From Rosenbergiella nectarea (lineage in GTDB: Bacteria > Pseudomonadota > Gammaproteobacteria > Enterobacterales > Enterobacteriaceae), in NCBI RefSeq assembly GCF_900111105.1, contig NZ_FOGC01000006.1:62001-126000 (forward strand): a DNA stretch of 64,000 bases, read 5' to 3'. The notes under the pieces were generated by a model. That model saw nothing but the letters and a program-made list of their open reading frames with translations, made no database searches and was not told the DNA's origin. Position 1 is the first letter of the stretch; every line of letters starts with the position of its first letter. Positions 31,212 to 44,877 of the stretch are shown one piece after another. The position numbers and the translations under genes are program-made.

Positions 31212-31643
31212 TTACGCGTTAAGCGTGTAGTCGAGAGTAATTTCAGCATCGAACAGTTGTGATACTGGGCACCCCTCTTTAGCTTGAGTGATGATTTTGT
31301 CGAACTCTTGTTCATCAATACCCGGTAGATCCACTTTGCTTTTCAGCGCGACTTGAGTAATTTTGAAGCCTTCGCCCGCTTTATCTAGCGACACCGTCGC
31401 AGTGGTATCAATACTTTTCGGGGTATGCCCTGCGTTACCGAGCATCAGGGACAGCGCCATAGAGAAGCATGCAGCATGTGCACCGCCCAGTAATTCTTCC
31501 GGGTTAGTCCCTGTTTTGCCTTCAAAGCGGGTATTGAATCCATAAGGCTGTTCAGTTAATGCACCACTTTCAGTGCTTACTGTACCCTTACCTTCTTTGA
31601 TTGAGCCTTCCCAATGTGCTGAACCACTTTTTAGAATCGTCAT
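31212..31643 (-). CDS. osmC: Peroxiredoxin OsmC
   Basis: This 143-residue cytoplasmic enzyme (same length as E. coli OsmC) reduces organic hydroperoxides during osmotic and oxidative stress. The two redox cysteines lie in HAACFSMALSLM (about 59) and EGCPVSQLF (about 125), with GTVSTESGAL and GTNPEELLGGAHA typical of the family. The start is ATG 31643 with AGGAG upstream; an in-frame GTG two codons earlier is less likely. Confidence 0.96.
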   Translation of the reverse strand: MTILKSGSAHWEGSIKEGKGTVSTESGALTEQPYGFNTRFEGKTGTNPEELLGGAHAACFSMALSLMLGNAGHTPKSIDTTATVSLDKAGEGFKITQVALKSKVDLPGIDEQEFDKIITQAKEGCPVSQLFDAEITLDYTLNA

Positions 31644-31707
31644 AACCACTCCTATACAAAGTATGTTTCACTCAGTATAGAAGTGATTAGCAATTCTTCA
31701 ACCTCGC

Positions 31708-32730
31708 CTAGGTTATTGCACTATTTTTAAAGTCGATCACCACTCGGCCTGAGATTTTTCCAGCGTGCATCTCGTCAAATATCGAGTTGATCGCTTCAAT
31801 CGGACGCAAAGTGACTTTTGGGGTAACTTTACCTTCTGCCGCAAACTGAAAGGCTTCCGCCAAATCGGTACGCGTTCCCACAAGGGAGCCGACAACGTGT
31901 ATCCCATCAAGGACTAAACGGGGGATATCCAGCGCCATCGATTCGGGTGGTAAGCCAATTGCGACCACTTTAGCACCCGCCCTAACGCTAAATACCGCCG
32001 ATTGAAAGGCCGACTTTGCCACGGCCGTCACCAGCGCGGCATGAGCACCGCCACATTTCTCTTGGATAATCGCGGCCGCATCCTGGTCACGAGAGTTTAT
32101 GACTAATTCCGCGCCCAGTGAGGAGGCTAAGGCCAACTGTTGCTCATTAATATCCACAGCAATGACTCTGGCATTAAAGACATTTTTGGCGTACTGCAAG
32201 GCTAGATTCCCTAAGCCGCCTAAACCGTAAATCACCACCCATTCACCAGGCCGGATGTCACTGACTTTTAGCCCTTTATAGGTCGTTACCCCGGCACAGG
32301 AGATACTGCTAGCGGCGGCAGACGCTAAGCCGTCAGGGACCTTTACCGCATAGTCAGCCTGCACGATACATTGCTCAGCCATCCCACCATCGACGCTGTA
32401 ACCGGCATTTTTTACCGAACGACACAGGGTTTCTCTTCCCGTATTGCAATATTCACAGTGCCCACATCCTTGATAGAACCATGCAACACTGGCCCGATCG
32501 CCAAGCTTTAAGGCGGTAACCCCAGGCCCAAGCTGGCTAACAATGCCGATACCTTCATGACCGAGGACCACCCCCGTTTTATCGCCAAAATCGCCATTCT
32601 TAACGTGTAGATCAGTATGGCAAACACCACAGCATTCCATCGTGAGTAACGCCTCGCCATACTCTAAGGGTCTAAGGTGTTTCTCTTCAACACTTACTCG
32701 ATGATCTTGAGTGACTATAGCGGCTTTCAT
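31708..32730 (-). CDS. adhP: Alcohol dehydrogenase, propanol-preferring
   Basis: This 340-residue zinc-dependent NAD alcohol dehydrogenase (E. coli AdhP, 336) interconverts short-chain alcohols and aldehydes. Catalytic zinc ligands are in [10 protein letters not shown] (about 36-44) and GHEG. The structural zinc loop is [15 protein letters not shown]. The NAD-binding motif [14 protein letters not shown] is at about 172-185. The start is the ATG giving [12 protein letters not shown]; ten earlier codons are not conserved. Confidence 0.94.
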   Translation of the reverse strand: MKAAIVTQDHRVSVEEKHLRPLEYGEALLTMECCGVCHTDLHVKNGDFGDKTGVVLGHEGIGIVSQLGPGVTALKLGDRASVAWFYQGCGHCEYCNTGRETLCRSVKNAGYSVDGGMAEQCIVQADYAVKVPDGLASAAASSISCAGVTTYKGLKVSDIRPGEWVVIYGLGGLGNLALQYAKNVFNARVIAVDINEQQLALASSLGAELVINSRDQDAAAIIQEKCGGAHAALVTAVAKSAFQSAVFSVRAGAKVVAIGLPPESMALDIPRLVLDGIHVVGSLVGTRTDLAEAFQFAAEGKVTPKVTLRPIEAINSIFDEMHAGKISGRVVIDFKNSAIT

Positions 32731-32863
32731 CTCGTACCTCTCCGGGAAGGTGATTAACAATCCTCCCCACTCTACGCCTTTACCCCGAGAGTAAATTGAT
32801 TACGATCAAATATTAACGAGTAGATACTTAAGAATTTCTACTCTTTTAGACTCGCCGCAAACT

Positions 32864-34147
32864 TTATAAAGTCTCCAGTGCTTGCCCTAAATCGGCGATC
32901 AGATCATCAGCATATTCGATACCTATCGAGACACGAATGGTGGTTTCAAAGATGGAAAATTTCTCTCGTACTTCTCTGGCAACGCCCGAGTGGGTGGTCG
33001 ATGCTGGATGGCTAATTAAAGACTCTGTGCCGCCTAAACTCACTGCTAATTTAAATATTTTTAATGCATTCAGAAAACGGAAAGCCTCGGCCTCATTACG
33101 CCCCACCTCAAACGAAAAGGTAGAACCACCGCCTGTACACTGTTTAGCGTAAAGCGCGCTCAATTGGCTTCCCGGCGTAAAAAGAGGAGGATAGGTGACT
33201 GCTGATATTTTCGGGTGTTGTTGAAGATAGCGAGCGACGTGCTTCGCGTTGTCCGCCGCTTTCTCCATACGCAACTGTAATGTTTCTAATGAGCGACCCA
33301 GCATCCAACTGGTATGGGGGTCTAATTGGGTGCCAATGGCGCTGCGCATCTGTTTAATTTGAGCGATCGTTTTTTGACTTCCCATTGCCGCGCCTGCCAC
33401 CAGATCCGAATGCCCGCCAACATACTTAGTCAACGAATAGACGCTAATATCGGCACCTAGTGCCAAAGGCTTTTGGAAAATAGGCCCTAACAGGGTGTTA
33501 TCGCAGACGACAACGGGCCTGACCCCTTGTTGTCCCTCAAGCTCATCCGCCAGCTGTGCAAGCAAGCGAATATCCGCCATAGAGTTAGTGGGATTAGCGG
33601 GTGTTTCGACAAAAATGGCAGTGATTGGCCCCTGCTTTCTCGCGTCACTGGCATCCTGTCGCAATGCAGAGGCATCGCTTGCATCCTGCAGAGGATATGC
33701 GTTGATCCCAAAACGGGCTAATGTCTTATTAAACAGCGTTTCGGTACCGCCGTATAAAGGTTGAGATTTCAAGATGGTATCCCCTGGCTGACAAAGCGCC
33801 ATCAAGACAGTCGTTATCGCAGACATCCCTGAGGAGAACAGCACACATCGATCAGCCCCTTCATACAGCGCTAAACGATCCTCGACAATTTCGCTATTAG
33901 GATGATTAAAACGTGAATAGACCAAGCCTTCTTTTTGTCCCGCTGGTGCAGGCGTTCGGCCACTGGTAACGTTGAAGAATTCTTTCCCTTCCTCAGCGGT
34001 ACGAAAGATAAACGTTGAGGTTAAAAATATGGGCGGTTTAACCGCACCCTCCGATAACATGGGATCATAACCATAGCTGGTCATCAACGTTTGTGGATGC
34101 AGGACGTGCTCGCCCTGTGCGGTGTTGAGTGTTTTACGATCGCTCAT
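32864..34147 (-). CDS. PLP-dependent cystathionine gamma-synthase-family enzyme
   Basis: This 427-residue enzyme belongs to the Cys/Met metabolism PLP family. The PLP lysine is in YSLTKYVGGHSDLVAG, and family motifs are SRFNHPNSEIVEDRLALYEGA, SSGMSAITTVLMAL and ETPANPTNSMADI. The active-site loop reads QPLYGG, without the Cys of methionine gamma-lyase, so the exact reaction (synthase, beta- or gamma-lyase) cannot be told. A short internal duplication DASDA...QDASDA lies at about 155-170. It is not MetB or MetC by context. GATATCTCC-type ribosome binding site (GGAGATATC on the minus strand) precedes the ATG. Confidence 0.85.
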   Translation of the reverse strand: MSDRKTLNTAQGEHVLHPQTLMTSYGYDPMLSEGAVKPPIFLTSTFIFRTAEEGKEFFNVTSGRTPAPAGQKEGLVYSRFNHPNSEIVEDRLALYEGADRCVLFSSGMSAITTVLMALCQPGDTILKSQPLYGGTETLFNKTLARFGINAYPLQDASDASALRQDASDARKQGPITAIFVETPANPTNSMADIRLLAQLADELEGQQGVRPVVVCDNTLLGPIFQKPLALGADISVYSLTKYVGGHSDLVAGAAMGSQKTIAQIKQMRSAIGTQLDPHTSWMLGRSLETLQLRMEKAADNAKHVARYLQQHPKISAVTYPPLFTPGSQLSALYAKQCTGGGSTFSFEVGRNEAEAFRFLNALKIFKLAVSLGGTESLISHPASTTHSGVAREVREKFSIFETTIRVSIGIEYADDLIADLGQALETL

Positions 34148-34305
34148 GATATCTCCTTAATGGGTGTAACTACGTAGAGGCGTTAACCGGAGGAGAGAGT
34201 GTAACGAAAGTTTTCAATTTTGCTTAATCATCTTTAGTGCGAAGATTATGCTAAAAAATCATAATAACCCAGTGGATGGTTTGGTAGAAGTGGGGGATTG
34301 TCCAC

Positions 34306-34340
34306 CAAAAAAAGGGGCTGGCCATTGGCCAACCCCTTGT
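34306..34340 (-). terminator. Terminator of rpsP-rimM-trmD-rplS
   Basis: On the minus strand AAGGGGTTGGCCA and TGGCCAGCCCCTT form a stem with one mismatch, followed by a run of T. It starts 37 bases after the rplS stop. Confidence 0.9.
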
Positions 34341-34376
34341 TCATTATTAACTTTTCGATGTCGCGTTAGCGAGACC

Positions 34377-35527
<1,151 letters not shown>

Positions 35528-35560
35528 ATTTCGTCGCTCAGTTACCGTGATATCCGGAGA

Positions 35561-36109
35561 TCAAAAACCAGGATCCCAATCGACTTCAATCGTTGAAGTG
35601 TCGAGATCGACTTTTCTGATAACCTGTTCATCAAGAAACGGAATTAACCGCTCCTTCGCACCAAAAGCATCTTTCAGGTTTGCCTTAACGACTAAAACAT
35701 CGTTCGATCCGGTTTCCATCAAATCAATGACTTTCCCCATCTCGTAGCCTTGGAGGTTAACCACCTTGCAACCCATTAGGTCTTTCCAGTAGTAATCATC
35801 GTTATCCAACGCAGGCAAATCAGCAGCGTTAACCGATATCTCGGCATTCGTCAATTGGGCTGCTGCATCACGATCATCAATACCTTTGACCTTGATGATC
35901 AGATCCTGATTGTGATGACGCCAACTCTCGAGTTCAACCAACTGCCATTTACCGGCGTGTTGAATAAACCAAGGTTGATAGTCAAAAATACTTTCAGCAT
36001 TTTCGGTGGAGGAAAACACTTTGAGCCAACCGCGAATCCCGTAGGGCGCACCCAACTTTCCCAAAACCAGTGGGTTAGCAGGAGGCTGTGCGGAGTTAGT
36101 TTTGGTCAT
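35561..36109 (-). CDS. rimM: Ribosome maturation factor RimM
   Basis: This 182-residue factor (same length as E. coli) binds S19 and assists 30S head assembly. The N-terminal barrel has [18 protein letters not shown] and the PRC-barrel domain has [11 protein letters not shown], ending VDWDPGF. The start giving MTKTNSAQP is chosen over one three codons upstream by length. Confidence 0.97.
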   Translation of the reverse strand: MTKTNSAQPPANPLVLGKLGAPYGIRGWLKVFSSTENAESIFDYQPWFIQHAGKWQLVELESWRHHNQDLIIKVKGIDDRDAAAQLTNAEISVNAADLPALDNDDYYWKDLMGCKVVNLQGYEMGKVIDLMETGSNDVLVVKANLKDAFGAKERLIPFLDEQVIRKVDLDTSTIEVDWDPGF

Positions 36110-36127
36110 GCTCACCACCGTGACAGA

Positions 36128-36376
36128 TTAAGCTGCTTTTTTTGCTTCTTTGACCAGTGCATTCACACGATCAGACAGAGTTGCACCCTGACCAACCCAG
36201 TGTTCAATGCGATCTAAATCTAGACGCAGACCTTCAGCCTGGCCAGAAGCAACCGGGTTGAAGAAACCAACACGCTCGATAAAACGACCGTTACGTGCAT
36301 TGCGGCTATCAGTGACAACCACTTGGTAGAACGGACGCTTTTTTGCGCCGTGACGTGCTAAACGAATTGTTACCAT
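36128..36376 (-). CDS. rpsP: Ribosomal protein S16
   Basis: This 82-residue small-subunit protein (same length as E. coli) starts [20 protein letters not shown]. The open frame continues 20 codons upstream through a strong hairpin, which is unlikely to be coding. AGAGGA lies just before the chosen ATG. It is the first gene of the operon after ffh. Confidence 0.98.
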   Translation of the reverse strand: MVTIRLARHGAKKRPFYQVVVTDSRNARNGRFIERVGFFNPVASGQAEGLRLDLDRIEHWVGQGATLSDRVNALVKEAKKAA

Positions 36377-36402
36377 AACATCCTCTTGAGTTAATAAAAC
36401 AA

Positions 36403-36430
36403 CTGGGCCCCATCGAGGAACGGGGCCCAG
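36403..36430 (-). terminator. Strong GC hairpin upstream of rpsP
   Basis: The arms CTGGGCCCC/GGGGCCCAG enclose a 10-base loop. On the minus strand it is followed by TTGTTTTATT, so it may terminate ffh transcripts or act as an attenuator in the rpsP leader. Confidence 0.65.
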
Positions 36431-36518
36431 GTGCAATATAAAAGCCCGAAAATTTTACTTATTTTGGCGTAAAAAGCAACCGATAATGTAAAATCGCTCG
36501 AGTCTTTTCGTTTTGGGC

Positions 36519-37880
36519 TTAACGCCCAGGGAATCCAGGTGGCATCATACCTTTCATGCCACGCATCATCTTGGCCATGCCACCCTTCTTCATTTTCTTC
36601 ATCATCCGCTGCATATCATCGAATTGCTTAAGCAGACGATTCACATCTTGAACTTGTAATCCACAGCCTGTCGCGATACGACGTTTGCGAGATCCTTTGA
36701 TAATCTCAGGCTTAGCTCGTTCCTGACGCGTCATGGAATTGATGATAGCTTCCATGCGGACTAATACTTTATCGTCCATTTGCGACTTCATGTTGTCTGG
36801 CAACTGACCCATACCCGGCAATTTGCCCATCAGACTCGTGAGTCCGCCCATATTACGCATCTGCTTTAACTGCTGCAGGAAGTCGTCTAAGTCGAAGCCA
36901 TCGCCACTTTTAAGCTTTTTCGCCAGTTTCTCGGCTTCTTTATGGTCAACTTTGCTCTCGATATCTTCGATAAGGGAGAGCATGTCGCCCATACCTAAGA
37001 TGCGCGAAGCAATTCGCTCTGGATAGAATGGGTCTAAAGCCTCGGTCTTTTCCCCCACACCCATAAATTTAATGGGTTTACCGGTGATATGACGAATTGA
37101 CAGCGCTGCACCCCCCCGCGCATCACCGTCGACCTTGGTCAACACCACACCCGTTAGTGGCAGCGCTTCGTTAAAGGCTTTCGCTGTATTCGCCGCATCT
37201 TGCCCCGTCATGGCATCGACCACAAACAGTGTTTCGACCGGATTTAGCGCCGCGTGGACATCTTTAATTTCGTCCATCATCGCTTCGTCGACGTGCAAAC
37301 GACCCGCGGTATCGACGATTAACACATCATAAAATTTTAACTTAGCTTCTTTCAGTGCCTGATTAACGATATCAACAGGTTTCTGACTGACGTCAGAGGG
37401 GAAGAAATCGATATTGACTTGCTCGGCTAAGGTTTCAAGCTGGCGAATCGCCGCTGGACGGTAGACGTCGGCCGAGACCACTAATACTTTTTTCTTCTGC
37501 TTTTCGCGCAGGAATTTACCAAGCTTACCGACACTGGTGGTTTTACCCGCACCTTGTAGGCCGGCCATCAAGATTACCGCAGGGGGCTGCGCCGCAAGGT
37601 TTAAGGCATTATTCTCAGCGCCCATCGCCGCGACCAACTCATCACGTACAATTTTGATGAACTCTTGGCCCGGCGTGAGGCTTTTGTTGACATCATGCCC
37701 AACGGCACTTTCTTTTACTCGGGCGATAAACTCGCGCACAACAGGAAGCGCTACGTCGGCTTCAAGCAGAGCCATGCGCACTTCACGCAGGGTTTCTTTA
37801 ATATTTTCTTCGGTCAGCCTGCCGCGACCGCTGATATTGCGCAGTGTTTGCGACAATCGATCTGTTAAGTTATCAAACAT
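36519..37880 (-). CDS. ffh: Signal recognition particle protein Ffh
   Basis: This 453-residue GTPase (same length as E. coli Ffh) binds 4.5S RNA and signal sequences and delivers ribosomes to FtsY. The N domain (1-about 85) is followed by the G domain with GLQGAGKTTSVGKLG (about 107), DVYRPAA, DTAGRLH and TKVDGDARGG. The Met-rich M domain ends with KKMKKGGMAKMMRGMKGMMPPGFPG. It is divergent from ypjD. Confidence 0.98.
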   Translation of the reverse strand: MFDNLTDRLSQTLRNISGRGRLTEENIKETLREVRMALLEADVALPVVREFIARVKESAVGHDVNKSLTPGQEFIKIVRDELVAAMGAENNALNLAAQPPAVILMAGLQGAGKTTSVGKLGKFLREKQKKKVLVVSADVYRPAAIRQLETLAEQVNIDFFPSDVSQKPVDIVNQALKEAKLKFYDVLIVDTAGRLHVDEAMMDEIKDVHAALNPVETLFVVDAMTGQDAANTAKAFNEALPLTGVVLTKVDGDARGGAALSIRHITGKPIKFMGVGEKTEALDPFYPERIASRILGMGDMLSLIEDIESKVDHKEAEKLAKKLKSGDGFDLDDFLQQLKQMRNMGGLTSLMGKLPGMGQLPDNMKSQMDDKVLVRMEAIINSMTRQERAKPEIIKGSRKRRIATGCGLQVQDVNRLLKQFDDMQRMMKKMKKGGMAKMMRGMKGMMPPGFPGR

Positions 37881-38048
37881 TATCCACTACTCAGATATAG
37901 GCTGGCGAAGCCGCCTGTGAGACATATTGTGCCTATCATAGCATGAAGTTACAGAGATCTCTGCAATTGTACTGAGATCGTTTGGCGCAGGCAGCAGGTA
38001 ACGTTATACTGGACGTTTACTGGCAATATTTAATCGAATCCATCATCT

Positions 38049-38840
38049 ATGTCTTTGTTTGCGATAGTGGCGTTATTCGCCTATTCCCTAAGTCTTGCGC
38101 TAATCATACCTAGCCTGCTGACTCGCAGTAATGGCTGGCGGATGATGGCGATGCTTTCTGCTATTGTGGCGCTCATTTGTCATGGTGTCGCCATTGAGCA
38201 ACGGATCTTTAACCTTGAAAGCAGTCAAAACTTTAGTCTGCTCAATATCGGCTCGGTAATCAGCCTTATTATATGCGCCGTGATGACCATCGTTGCCTCG
38301 CGTAATCGCGGCTGGCTACTGCTTCCCTTTGTCTATACCTTTGCCCTGATTAATCTCGCTTTTGCGACGTTTGTTCCGAATGCGTTTTTAACGCATCTTG
38401 AAGCGACGCCGGGTATTTTAGTGCATATCGGTTTAGCGCTATTCGCCTATGCCACGCTGATCATCGCGGCACTGTATGCCCTGCAATTGGTATGGATTGA
38501 TTATCAGCTTAAAAATAAAAAGCTCTCTTTTAACCATGAAATGCCACCCCTGATGGTGTTAGAACGAAAGATGTTCCATATCACCCTAGTGGGATTCGTC
38601 TTACTTACCTTAGTCTTAGCCAGTGGTATTTTTTACTTACAGAATTTTTTTAGCGCAGAAAACATGGATAAGGCTATCCTTTCTTTCTTAGCCTGGTTTG
38701 TCTATCTCATTTTACTTTGGGGGCATTACCAAAAAGGTTGGCGAGGACGCCGTATCGTCTGGTTCAACTGCAGTGGTGCCCTTCTGCTCACGATGGCCTA
38801 TTTCGGTAGCCGCGTACTTCAGCAATTACTCACTCATTAA
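38049..38840 (+). CDS. ypjD: Inner membrane protein YpjD (CcsA/cytochrome c assembly family)
   Basis: This 263-residue membrane protein (same length as E. coli YpjD) has about eight hydrophobic helices. It belongs to the cytochrome c assembly (CcsA-like) family, with HIGLALFAYATLIIAALYALQL in mid-protein and MLERKMFHITLVGF-like VLERKMFHITLVGFV. Its function is not established. It precedes yfjD by 11 bases, so the two are probably co-transcribed, as in E. coli next to ffh. Confidence 0.92.
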   Translation: MSLFAIVALFAYSLSLALIIPSLLTRSNGWRMMAMLSAIVALICHGVAIEQRIFNLESSQNFSLLNIGSVISLIICAVMTIVASRNRGWLLLPFVYTFALINLAFATFVPNAFLTHLEATPGILVHIGLALFAYATLIIAALYALQLVWIDYQLKNKKLSFNHEMPPLMVLERKMFHITLVGFVLLTLVLASGIFYLQNFFSAENMDKAILSFLAWFVYLILLWGHYQKGWRGRRIVWFNCSGALLLTMAYFGSRVLQQLLTH

Positions 38841-38851
38841 GGATTGTTTCA

Positions 38852-40129
38852 GTGGACTCTGTCTCGACCACGTCGTTGATAATTATTTTAGTTGTTATGG
38901 TTTTAGTTTCTGCTTGGTTCGCCGGTTCAGAAACCGGCATGATGACACTCAACCGCTACAAGTTGCGGCATCATGCAAAGCAGGGAAACCGAGCCGCTAA
39001 ACGTGTTGAGAAACTCCTAAAACGCCCTGATTTATTGATAAGCTTGGTACTTATCGGTAACAACTTAGTGAATATTCTGGCCTCTTCGCTGGCGACCATC
39101 GTCGGGATGCGCCTTTACGGTAATGCCGGTGTCGCGATTGCTACCGGAGTCTTAACCTTCGTCGTCTTAATTTTTGCAGAGGTTTTACCTAAAACGATTG
39201 CTGCGCTCTACCCAGAAAAGGTTGCCTACCCAAGCAGCTTGTTGCTTGGCCCGATCCAGACGATCATGCTGCCTATCGTCTGGTTGTTGAATACTATTAC
39301 TCGTTTTTTAATGCGTCTAGTGGGTATTAAAACCGAAACGTCGATGAGTTCAGCGCTCAGTAAAGAAGAGTTACGGACCATAGTGTATGAGTCACGTAAT
39401 CTGATGTCGCGCCGCAATCAGGATATGTTGCTCTCCGTTCTGGACCTCGAAAAAGTGACCGTTGACGATATTATGATCCCACGTAACGAAATCGTCGGCA
39501 TTAACGTTAACGATGAGTGGAAAACATTGATCCGCCAGCTGACTCACTCGCCGCATGGCCGTATCGTGCTTTATCGCGATACGCTTGAGGATTGCGTCGG
39601 CATGCTTCGTGTGCGTGAGGCCTGGCGTATCATGAATGATAAGCGTGAATTTACTAAAGAGAATTTGCTGCGTGCTGCAGATGAAATCTACTTTATCCCC
39701 GAAGGTACGGCACTCAACCAACAGTTGGTAAAATTCCAGCGTAATAAGAAAAAAACAGGCCTAGTCATTGATGAATATGGTGATATTAAAGGCTTGGTGA
39801 CTATCGAAGATATTTTGGAAGAGATCGTAGGTGATTTTACCACCTCGATGTCTCCTTCTTTAGCAGAAGAAGTGATGCCGCAAAACGACGGTTCAGTGCT
39901 GATCGATGGCAGTGCCAATGTTCGCGAAATCAACAAAGCCTTTAACTGGAATCTACCGGAAGATGGCGCACGCACCATTAACGGAATGCTGCTTGAGTTT
40001 CTTGAAGAGATCCCAGAAACCAACACCAACGTAAAACTGGGCGACTTCGCTATCGATATTCTCGATGTGCAAGACAATATGGTCAAGCAGGTACGAGTCG
40101 TGCCCAATAAGCCACTCAAACAGAGTTGA
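38852..40129 (+). CDS. yfjD: CNNM/CorC-type membrane protein YfjD
   Basis: This 425-residue protein has an N-terminal DUF21 (CNNM) transmembrane domain with FAGSETGMMTLNRYKLRH (about 23-40) and four helices. A CBS-domain pair (about 205-335, with VDDIMIPRNEIVGI and TGLVIDEYGDIKGLVTIEDILEEIVG) and a C-terminal CorC/HlyC domain follow. The family is linked to Mg2+/Co2+ efflux. The start is GTG with AAGGA 8 bases upstream. It is second in the ypjD-yfjD unit. Confidence 0.93.
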   Translation: MDSVSTTSLIIILVVMVLVSAWFAGSETGMMTLNRYKLRHHAKQGNRAAKRVEKLLKRPDLLISLVLIGNNLVNILASSLATIVGMRLYGNAGVAIATGVLTFVVLIFAEVLPKTIAALYPEKVAYPSSLLLGPIQTIMLPIVWLLNTITRFLMRLVGIKTETSMSSALSKEELRTIVYESRNLMSRRNQDMLLSVLDLEKVTVDDIMIPRNEIVGINVNDEWKTLIRQLTHSPHGRIVLYRDTLEDCVGMLRVREAWRIMNDKREFTKENLLRAADEIYFIPEGTALNQQLVKFQRNKKKTGLVIDEYGDIKGLVTIEDILEEIVGDFTTSMSPSLAEEVMPQNDGSVLIDGSANVREINKAFNWNLPEDGARTINGMLLEFLEEIPETNTNVKLGDFAIDILDVQDNMVKQVRVVPNKPLKQS

Positions 40130-40144
40130 TCTCTTCCTGCTTAA

Positions 40145-40163
40145 ACGCGGCCTTAGGCCGCGT
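40145..40163. terminator. Hairpin after yfjD
   Basis: A perfect 8-bp stem ACGCGGCC/GGCCGCGT with a TTA loop sits 15 bases past the yfjD stop. No T-run follows, so termination would be weak or Rho-dependent. Confidence 0.55.
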
Positions 40164-40883
40164 CCCCGCTACTCTGGCTTACCCTTTCTCTTTAGAACAA
40201 CTGTGGTTCTTTTTGACTCTTCCAGATAATTATTTGGCTACAATCCTCTCACCCGGAGGTATTAAGGATTTCAGCAAACTGTGACCGAAACTGGCGATCA
40301 GTTTAGCTCTCCCTTATGACCACTTGGTTGCTACAGGACATTAACTCTCCCAACCCACGGCGTTATCACATCGTCTCCCCTCGCTAACCCAACCTTGCAG
40401 GCGACACTGCGCCAAAAGTGTCTAAATGAGAACTGGTTCAAGTCTCGAGAGAATAGTCGGTGTAAAATAAAACTTAGCCCATACACGGTTACCCGGTTTA
40501 TACCCACTCTGCTCTCGACTGTTTGACCCTCTTACATCACTCGAAACCGGCGGTATACCCGCTTAGAAAGTCGAGCGGTGATCAATGCCCCTCGCTGTCA
40601 TTGCGGTGAATGTTTCGAGGCGTGGCAAAGGGTGATTACGTCTGCACCTTAACGTTGAGTCACTGTCGATTATCATCGCCAGGGGAGCCATCACTGACCA
40701 AGATAATTCAAGAAATCGGCTAGGTAATTTACCGATAAAGCATGTTGATGCAGGTAACCGGCAACCAAACTGAAAATGGTAATAGTGTTGCGCAAACAAC
40801 AGCCCCTATTCTCGAAAGATACCGCGGTTAACCCTAATCTAAGTCAATGACATAACGGATGATAAGCCTCAGGAGAGCCTAAA
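40164..40883. other. 720-base stretch without a convincing gene
   Basis: All six frames are broken by stops. The only suggestive piece is a plus-strand frame at about 40527-40650, bounded by stops and without a good start, that reads RCHCGECFEAWQRV, a zinc-ribbon-like cluster. It may be a relic of a decayed gene. The right end (about 40780-40880) should carry the promoter of the downstream PTS operon. Confidence 0.5.
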
Positions 40884-41642
40884 GTGAAAAAAAATTGTGA
40901 AGCCACTATTTTTCATAGCTCATTATATGTTAGAGCGTCAGAATATTTATTTCACTCAAGCAAGGCAACGGTCTTCACACGTATTGCCGCGGGTATTATT
41001 GAGAAGATTGGGGACTTTCCCCATGTAAACATTGAAGCCTTGGCGTTGTATTGTTTAACAACGCCATCTAGTGTGACGAAATTCTGTAAAATAATTGGCT
41101 ATGACAGCTTCGCGGAATTACGTAATAACGCAACTTACCTTAGCAAGTATCAACTTAATGCAACAATGAGCGATGAGAGAGAAATAATTAATGATATTTA
41201 TAAATTTCTCCCCTTAGAGAAATGTGAAGACATGGCTAGATCAATGGCGAATAAAAAAAAGATCCTTATCATCACCAATGACTTTACGTTTAACATTTCT
41301 AATATTTTTAGAGAGGTATTGAGTAGCTTTACCCGAACAGTCTATCTCGCTAATCGACAGAATAATGAGCTAATACACTGCTTGTTCGGTGTCGTCGATA
41401 GTGTTGTTGTATTAACCTTTACCGGAGATTGGATGCAAAAAGAGCGATGGTGCTCAGTGATCCCTGATAACCTCTCTTTTTTCCTTATCTCGACAAAAAT
41501 ACCTGCTGTTCTATCCGGTCGCCCAGAGGTATGGGTGCCTATTAATGGCTACCCGGATTTAATGGCATCTAATTACCACTCTCATAAATTTATGGAAAGT
41601 GTTATTTATATCATAGCCAAAAAAATAATTGAGATAACCTGA
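40884..41642 (+). CDS. RpiR/MurR-family transcriptional regulator
   Basis: This 252-residue protein has the RpiR layout: an N-terminal helix-turn-helix (about 30-90, with PSSVTKFCKIIGYDSFAELR) and a C-terminal SIS-like sugar-phosphate domain (about 105-250, KKKILIITNDFTFN). The start is GTG with AGGAG 8 bases upstream. It precedes the beta-glucoside PTS gene by 93 bases on the same strand and probably regulates it in response to a phosphorylated sugar. Cys and aromatic content in the SIS domain is unusual, and the sugar is unknown. Confidence 0.85.
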   Translation: MKKNCEATIFHSSLYVRASEYLFHSSKATVFTRIAAGIIEKIGDFPHVNIEALALYCLTTPSSVTKFCKIIGYDSFAELRNNATYLSKYQLNATMSDEREIINDIYKFLPLEKCEDMARSMANKKKILIITNDFTFNISNIFREVLSSFTRTVYLANRQNNELIHCLFGVVDSVVVLTFTGDWMQKERWCSVIPDNLSFFLISTKIPAVLSGRPEVWVPINGYPDLMASNYHSHKFMESVIYIIAKKIIEIT

Positions 41643-41735
41643 TTATTTTCTAAATTTGGAAAATGAAATAATTTGCTTAAAAGATCCCTCTATCTTAGAT
41701 TTCAATACTCCAACATTACCGTTCGGGGATTTAAC

Positions 41736-44558
<2,823 letters not shown>

Positions 44559-44734
44559 AGGCTACATTCTCTTTTTAAACCGGTGCTGGCTAGCGTTGAG
44601 AGTCAGGCCTATGATCCCGAATGTCCTACGGCGGAAAGGGTGAGCGATGATTCATTCTTCTCACCATTAACCTGTCGTGCAGGTTGGAACGGCTGAACGA
44701 CATTACGCTGTGGACCCGTTAATGCCTTTTTTTT

Positions 44735-44762
44735 AAACGCGACCTTTCGGTCGCGTTTTTAT
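44735..44762 (+). terminator. Terminator after the beta-glucoside operon
   Basis: A 10-bp stem AAACGCGACC/GGTCGCGTTT with a TTTC loop is followed by TTATTTAT. An AT-rich T-run also precedes it, so it could work in both directions. The 320 bases between the operon and the next gene hold nothing else recognised. Confidence 0.88.
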
Positions 44763-44877
44763 TTATCCCGCAATATCTGCCTGTTTTCAAGACAAAATCA
44801 CTTTCTGTGCCATGCTTAAGTGACTTATTAAAAATCAGATTTCACTTAGCTCGTTCGCGCGTCACAAGGAGAACCTC

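Noticed and set aside
36377-36436. 20-codon N-terminal extension of rpsP
   Set aside because: It passes through a strong GC hairpin and is absent from S16 proteins of standard 82-residue length.
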